Shown: one piece after another, positions 58,972 to 64,000 of the stretch | Position numbering within the stretch: the first letter of the stretch is position 1 | How the letters are laid out: each line of letters opens with the position of its first letter | NCBI GenBank assembly: GCA_023853785.1 | Contig: JAJIRX010000288.1 | Span: 1-64,000, forward strand | Origin: Psilocybe azurescens | Lineage: Eukaryota; Basidiomycota; Agaricomycetes; Agaricales; Agrocybaceae | Length of the DNA stretch: 64,000 nucleotides | Direction of reading: 5' to 3' | The notes under the pieces: generated by a model | What the model was told of the DNA's origin: nothing | Seen by the model: only the letters and a program-made list of their open reading frames with translations | Database searches by the model: none | Position numbers and translations under genes: made by a program

Positions 58972-59110
58972 AGGGACACTCACGGTAGCGTTTTTGGGCT
59001 GTTTTTCGGTTTGTTTTCATTCGTTTTTACTGCCAACTTGAAAATGTTGGCGGTAAAAACAAACAAAAAACAAACCCAAAACAACTGAAAAAGAGCCGTG
59101 AGCGTCCACT
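58972..59110. mobile_element. Fold-back element, copy 1
   Basis: Almost the whole 139 bp is one imperfect inverted repeat: GGGACACTCACGGTAGCG... on the left pairs with ...GAGCCGTGAGCGTCCACT on the right, meeting at CTGCCAACTTGAAAATGTTGGCGG. The arms are T-rich (GTTTTT words). No coding capacity. Confidence 0.7.
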
Positions 59111-59985
59111 CCGGGAAATTTCAAAAAACAGATAAAAATGAACCAGAAGCTGTTTTTCTCATTTGGCTTTCGCGGCTTCCATTAAACCCCGCTTTGTTGA
59201 GACTTTTTACCCTGGACAACTAAGTAAAGATATATTTCGCTACACTGAACTAAGTGTAATACACTCCCAATCCTCTGAGATTGAGTTTTAGAGAGTTTGT
59301 TTATTGAAGGCCACTCCGAGTAAGTCATAAAACAGTATATTAAATGTCTAGTAAATACAACAATGAAGTCAAGTAAATTATCTAAAAACTATGGCATGCA
59401 AAGATGTTCAAGGGGTAAAGAAAGTGGAAGGTGCAGTGTCAGCAGAGAGGTCTAGCTTGTAGTGCCAGCCTGGCCACTGACTATGGAGGCTGTGAGTGGG
59501 TTAAGCAGGTCCTGTGGCTGATTGCATGGCCACATCCTGCCAACTACATACTTGCAGAAAGCGGCCACAGTGGTCAAACAGCCATTAAGGGCAACAGCAA
59601 TGTTGAACATGATGTCAGTGTTGGGTTGAGTTGTAGAGCTAGCACAGACTCACCAGGATGTAGAATTCCCCACTCCCTAAGCTCAACATGACATGCCTAA
59701 GTGTAGGTTATAGGCGTCATTTGCACCATCAATGGACTACCTTGCTTTTGTTCTAGGGTGCTGAGGTGAGGACACAAAGCCCTGAGCCCAGTTGAAATGG
59801 ATTTTGGTTGCCATCATTATGTGGCCTTGACAACGACAATGTGGGGCTGGAGCAAGACGATGAGCAGAGGTGGTGGTGGGTGATGGAAGGAGTGCAGGCA
59901 GTCAACGTGGTGGGTGAGATTTAGGTCGGAGATTGAAATAAAAAAAGAGATGCAAAAACAATGGAAAAAACAACAGTTCTGAAAA
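59111..59985. other. Sequence between two fold-back copies
   Basis: No protein domain. A frame at 59431-59691 has no recognised similarity. It may be the interior of one larger element whose ends are 58972 and 60110. Confidence 0.35.
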
Positions 59986-60110
59986 AGTGCTCCACGAGGA
60001 CTTTTTCTTTTTTAAGTTGTTTTTGATCTGTTTTGAGCTTGTTTTTCTTTGGAAAATGAAACCAAAAAACAAGTGAAAAACAAACCAAAAATGCTACCAT
60101 GAGCGACCCT
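59986..60110. mobile_element. Fold-back element, copy 2 (related to copy 1)
   Basis: The right end, reverse-complemented, reads AGGGTCGCTCATGGTAGCAT, close to the left end of copy 1 (AGGGACACTCACGGTAGCGT). The left arm is a weaker complement (GTGCTCCACGAGGAC, then T-rich). The centre is CTTTGGAAAATGAAACCAAA. Confidence 0.6.
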
Positions 60111-60933
60111 AATATAAGCACAGTGTGTGTGTAAATGATCTATAAGATAGTATGTAAGTAAGACCATTGAACAAACACTCAGTTCAATGTTTCTCTTGCA
60201 GCAATTAAGCCAGAGGGTGTAGGTAGTCATTGAGAAATCTCATAGGTGGTTAAAGTGGGAGACTGCCTTTTCAACACTGATGTTCCCATGCTTGACAGAG
60301 AAGCTGGGCCAGGGATCTCTCATGTATTGGAAAAAAATTGAGTATCATGTTTTGCGGAGCAAAGGGAAAAAGCCATGGCAGGGGTGTGCAGGGTGTGCTT
60401 ATTCCAGTCTCCATATATTGTGTACTGATGCATTTAAAAGCCTTTTTAGATTCAATCATGGATCCTTGGTCGTAATTATTTCACTAACAACGAGTATTCG
60501 TGCAGCAAATGTTTTTTTAATCAAGTTAGTTTTATAGAGTGACAGAGTCACATCTGACCTTGCCTGGTAAGTGTGCCTGACCCATGTTTAACCTTCCACA
60601 CACCCCGCAGGATACCATTTACACATTTAAATGTAATGATATAGTGCTTGGAATATATGAGGGTTTATGAAAACAAATTTAGATTAAAATTCTTACTTAC
60701 TAAGGTCAAAATAAGGTAAGTACCAAAGGGAGAACATGAGTAATAATGAATCATCAACATCGTCTAATCAGAGTAAAAAACTCTAGGTAAATGGGCACTT
60801 AACAACTTGGTAAATATTATTGTAAGTATAATAATCTATATTTAGCTATATCACATTTAAAATCATCTACACCCAGCATGACATTTGCATGCCCCAGTGC
60901 ATGCCCCAGGACAACTGGCATGCTCCAGTGCAC
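60111..60933. other. Intergenic, no gene seen
   Basis: AT-rich. The last 50 bp contain short direct repeats of CATGCCCCAG/CATGCTCCAG before the large inverted repeat begins. Confidence 0.4.
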
Positions 60934-63102
60934 CACATAGGGCAGCTACATTGTAGCAAGTGATATGGGCCATAGAACACACACAATGTATCTGTGTGAC
61001 ATGAGGCCAATGAATTCTATAGAAGCTGCATACATTTTAGGGTGGTGGGGTGATTACAAATGCTGTGGGATTGCATGCATGAGCCTACTGTTAGCACACA
61101 CTGTAATGCGAATTTCTATGTCAGCAACAAAAATATCAGCCAAAATATGACCAGAATTTAAAATACTGAATGTTGACATAAAGAGTACAAATTAACACTA
61201 AACTGTGCTGCTGTTGAATTGATCAAATTAAATCTATACTGTACTGGTGTGTAAATTTTGTGCTGTTTAATTCAATCCAGTTATGCAAATATGTTGGGCC
61301 TGAGCTAATGCAACTGCCAAGCATAGTTTAACACTATACTGCACCACTTTGTATTTTTGTGTTGTTTAATTCAATCCAGTTATGCATATATTTAATACTT
61401 TGACTGGCATGGAGTTAGTTGATTGGCCAAGTCGGGCCCAAGCTGATGCAACTGCCAAGCATAAATTAATACTATACTGTACTATTGTACAATTTTACCA
61501 ATCATATAATTCCACCTAGTTATGCAAATGTACTTTATTTTGAGTCATTGAATGGTAGGTTTTGCATGTACTGCTACATTGGCATTGGGGTATTTAATTA
61601 GCCATGTCATACCCAAGCTGAAGCAACTGCCAAGCACAAATTGGATCTATAATGCACAGCTGTACAATTTTTGCATTATGTAATTCTACTTAGTTATGCA
61701 AATATTCAGTATTCTGACTGAATGAATGAATGGTCAGCTTTGCATGAACTGCTATATCAGGGCCAATGTATTTAATTGTTCAAGTTGGGCCTGAGCATAA
61801 ATTAACACTATAGTGCACTGCTGTGTGTTTTTTGCGCTGTTTAATATGCATAAATTAAGTACTTTACTGATTAAATAGTCAGCTTTGCTTGCACTGCATC
61901 ATTGGCACCTAGTTATTTATTTTGCCACATCAGGCCCAAGCTGAATCAACAGTCAAGTGTAAATTATATGTATACTACACTGCTGTACAATTATTCCCAT
62001 TATTTAATTTCCTTCAGGTGTAGAAATATTCAGTATTCTAACTGAATAAATGGTCAGTTTTATTGGCACTACATCATCAGCACCAGTTTATTTAATTGCC
62101 CACATTAGGCCCAAGCTGATTCAACTGCCAAGTATAAATTAAATGTATACTGCACTTCTGTACAATTATTCCCATTATTTAATATTCTTCAGTTATAGAA
62201 ATATTCAATATTCCAACTGAATAAATGGTCAGTTTTGTCTGCACTGCATCATTGGCAATGGTTCATTTGATTGGCCACATTGGGCCTGAGCTGATTTGAC
62301 TACCAAGTATAAATTATATGTATACTGCACTGCTGTACAATTATTCTCATTATTTATTTTCCTTCAATTATGCAAATATCCATTATTTTGAGTCATTGAA
62401 TGGTTGGTTTTGCATGCTGCTATATCAGAGCCAATTTATTTAATCAGTCAAGTCAGCCCCAAGCATAAATTAACACTACTGCACTGCTGTGTTATTTTCG
62501 TGCTGTTTACTTCAATCCAGTTATGCATAAATTCAGTACTTTACTGACTGAACTGTCAGCTTTGCCTGCACTGCATCATCAGCACTGAGTTATTTAATTG
62601 GCCAAGTTGGACCTGAGCTGATGCAACTGCTAAACATAAATTAACACTACTACACAGCTGTACCATTTTTCCAATCATTAAATTCCACATAATTATGCAA
62701 ATATACTGTATTTTGAGTCATTGAACAGTTGGATTTGCATGAACTGCTATATCAGCATTGGGCATTTAACTGGCCATATTGGGGCCAAACCTATGTATAT
62801 GACTTAAAACCATTAACCACTTTATATTGAGCTAATTTCATCCATTTATGTCAACATTCAGTATTTTAAATTCTGGTCATATTTTGGCTGATATTTTTGT
62901 TGCTGACATAGAAATCCAAGCAGCCACAGCCTGTGTGTGCTAACAGTAGGCTCATGCATGCAATCCCACAGCATTTGTAGTCAATTCCCACCACCCTAAA
63001 ATGTATGCAGCTTCCATAGAATTCATTGGCCCTGTGGCACACAGATACATTGTGTGTGTTCTATGGCCCATGTCACTTGCTACAATGTAGCTGCCCTATG
63101 TG
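60934..63102. mobile_element. 2.17-kb element: tandem array enclosed by ~250-bp inverted repeats
   Basis: The left arm 60934-61182 begins CACATAGGGCAGCTACATTG. The right arm, about 62846-63102, is its inverted complement at roughly 90% identity and ends with the complement of that sequence. Between them lies a tandem array. No open frame of useful size and no flanking duplication were found. It could be a non-autonomous transposon with an amplified core or a fold-back element. Confidence 0.8.
61190..62800 (+). repeat. Satellite-like array, unit about 174 bp, about nine copies
   Basis: The landmark GC(C)CAAGCTGATGCAACTGCC, or its variant, recurs near 61304, 61438, 61613, 61790 (shortened), 61934, 62109, 62282, 62456 (shortened) and 62608. 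Most steps are 173-177 bp, with shorter units of 134-152 bp. Each unit carries ATAAATTA, CTGCACTGCTGT, TTATGCAAATAT and ATTTAATTGGCCA-like words. Copies are clearly diverged from one another. Confidence 0.85.
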
Positions 63103-64000
63103 CCTGAACCAGGCCATTTCAACTTGTGGATGAATTTTAAACCCTTTAAAAATGGTTATGTCATAGATTTTTGTGATTATTCAATGTAAATACATTTTAG
63201 TAGCTCTCATTGTAATTTCAGATTTTTAATACTACATTGACCATTCAGTGAATAATTTTTGTCAGAGGTCCCAAAATTGTGCTATACCCACAAGCTGGCC
63301 ACCTGTGAGAAAATGGATTTTAACCTTTGCCCTGATTGCAGAGATTATCTGAGTTGTATATGTTTTCGGGTGTGATTTCATATTGCTAGATTAGATTTTA
63401 GTTATAATTAATGATGTTGTAATTTATAGCTCATAGTTGGGACTCTAGAAAAATTAATATGAGACCTTGCTGCTTTGAAAATTGTTCTGTAGTGTACAAA
63501 TAACCCTGCTGCACCAATATGTGACCCTCTGGACATCCAGAGATTGACCAAAATTAATCTTGTCTTTCTGACATTAATCTCATTGAATTCTGCCCATTTT
63601 TGGTCATCAGAGAATTCTGCCGCAAATAAAATTGCCAAAAATAAACATCCTATTTATGATGCTATGCTATCTGACATATAAATTGCAACAAGCTTGAAGC
63701 ATTTGCATTCATGATGAACTTTAAAGGCGAAGGAATTAGTGCAGGGCATCTGAGATTGCTTAGAAATCATGGCATATTTGGCAAATTTATCTGGTATTTC
63801 AAGGATTTATGCCTAGACCAGTACACTGATGGCCTGACTCAAATTTGACATGCAACATGTTGACAAAAACAAATTAGGTGTAAACCTGACGGCCCACCGC
63901 TTCATATACACCCTGAGCAAGTAGATACCAGAGTGTATTTTTGGTCCAAAAATTATGGCTTGTATTTGCATGATTAGCTTACATGAGGTCTAACTTCATT
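63103..64000. other. Intergenic, no gene recognised
   Basis: AT-rich; a minus frame of 76 codons at 63408-63638 (FSDDQKWAEFNEINVRKTRL) shows no domain I can name. Confidence 0.35.

Noticed and set aside
1..64000. CRISPR array, bacterial operons or ribosome binding sites
   Set aside because: Spliced genes, LTR retrotransposons and codon context are eukaryotic; the tandem repeats have no spacers of CRISPR type.

Overview
The window is eukaryotic DNA and most likely comes from a mushroom-forming basidiomycete (Agaricomycetes). The genes are cut by short introns of about 45-75 bp with GT..AG ends. The recognisable proteins belong to families common in agaric genomes: a questin oxidase-like enzyme, a vWA protein of the alpha-kinase-associated type, an alpha-kinase, an integrase-core (DDE) protein, a polytopic membrane protein, auxin-efflux-carrier-like transporters and a Ty3/gypsy element. 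This assignment rests on protein-family resemblance read by eye; no database search was run.

Layout. 1-9.4 kb: a 185-bp tandem repeat, a degenerate tRNA-like sequence, an unrecognised multi-exon gene, a minus-strand vWA gene, weak ORFs, and the best-preserved gene of the window, a four-exon questin oxidase-like CDS at 7788-9421. 10.6-16.7 kb: a complete but frameshifted Ty3/gypsy retrotransposon on the minus strand, with matching LTRs and a polypurine tract. 17.2-27.7 kb: a divergent pair, a minus-strand alpha-kinase gene and a plus-strand integrase-core gene, separated by a 116-bp tandem repeat. Each gene is split inside a coding exon by a different DNA transposon (1.74 kb and 3.34 kb). Both insertions have a 10-11 bp target duplication, and removing the element plus one duplication rejoins the reading frame at the site. 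The smaller element carries an intact 86-residue two-exon gene. The larger has lost most of its transposase and contains a 98-bp minisatellite. 28.3-29.4 kb: the relic of a probable DNA-binding protein gene.

32.9-35.9 kb and 55.3-57.9 kb hold two inverted copies of an auxin-efflux-carrier family transporter, both damaged. Between them lie AT-rich DNA with small mobile elements (36-43 kb), a polytopic membrane protein gene (43.6-44.9 kb), a beta-carbonic anhydrase fragment (46.4-46.8 kb), a broken coiled-coil and low-complexity gene (47.1-50.5 kb), a 529-bp MITE (51.0-51.5 kb) and duplicated non-coding blocks (52.2-54.4 kb). The right end (58.9-63.1 kb) contains fold-back elements and a 2.2-kb element made of a ~174-bp tandem array bounded by ~250-bp inverted repeats.

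Across the window many otherwise readable genes are broken by single-base indels, mostly one base missing from a homopolymer run. This may be real decay in a transposon-rich region, or homopolymer undercalling in the assembly. Apart from the questin oxidase-like gene and the 86-residue gene, few genes here read cleanly from start to stop.
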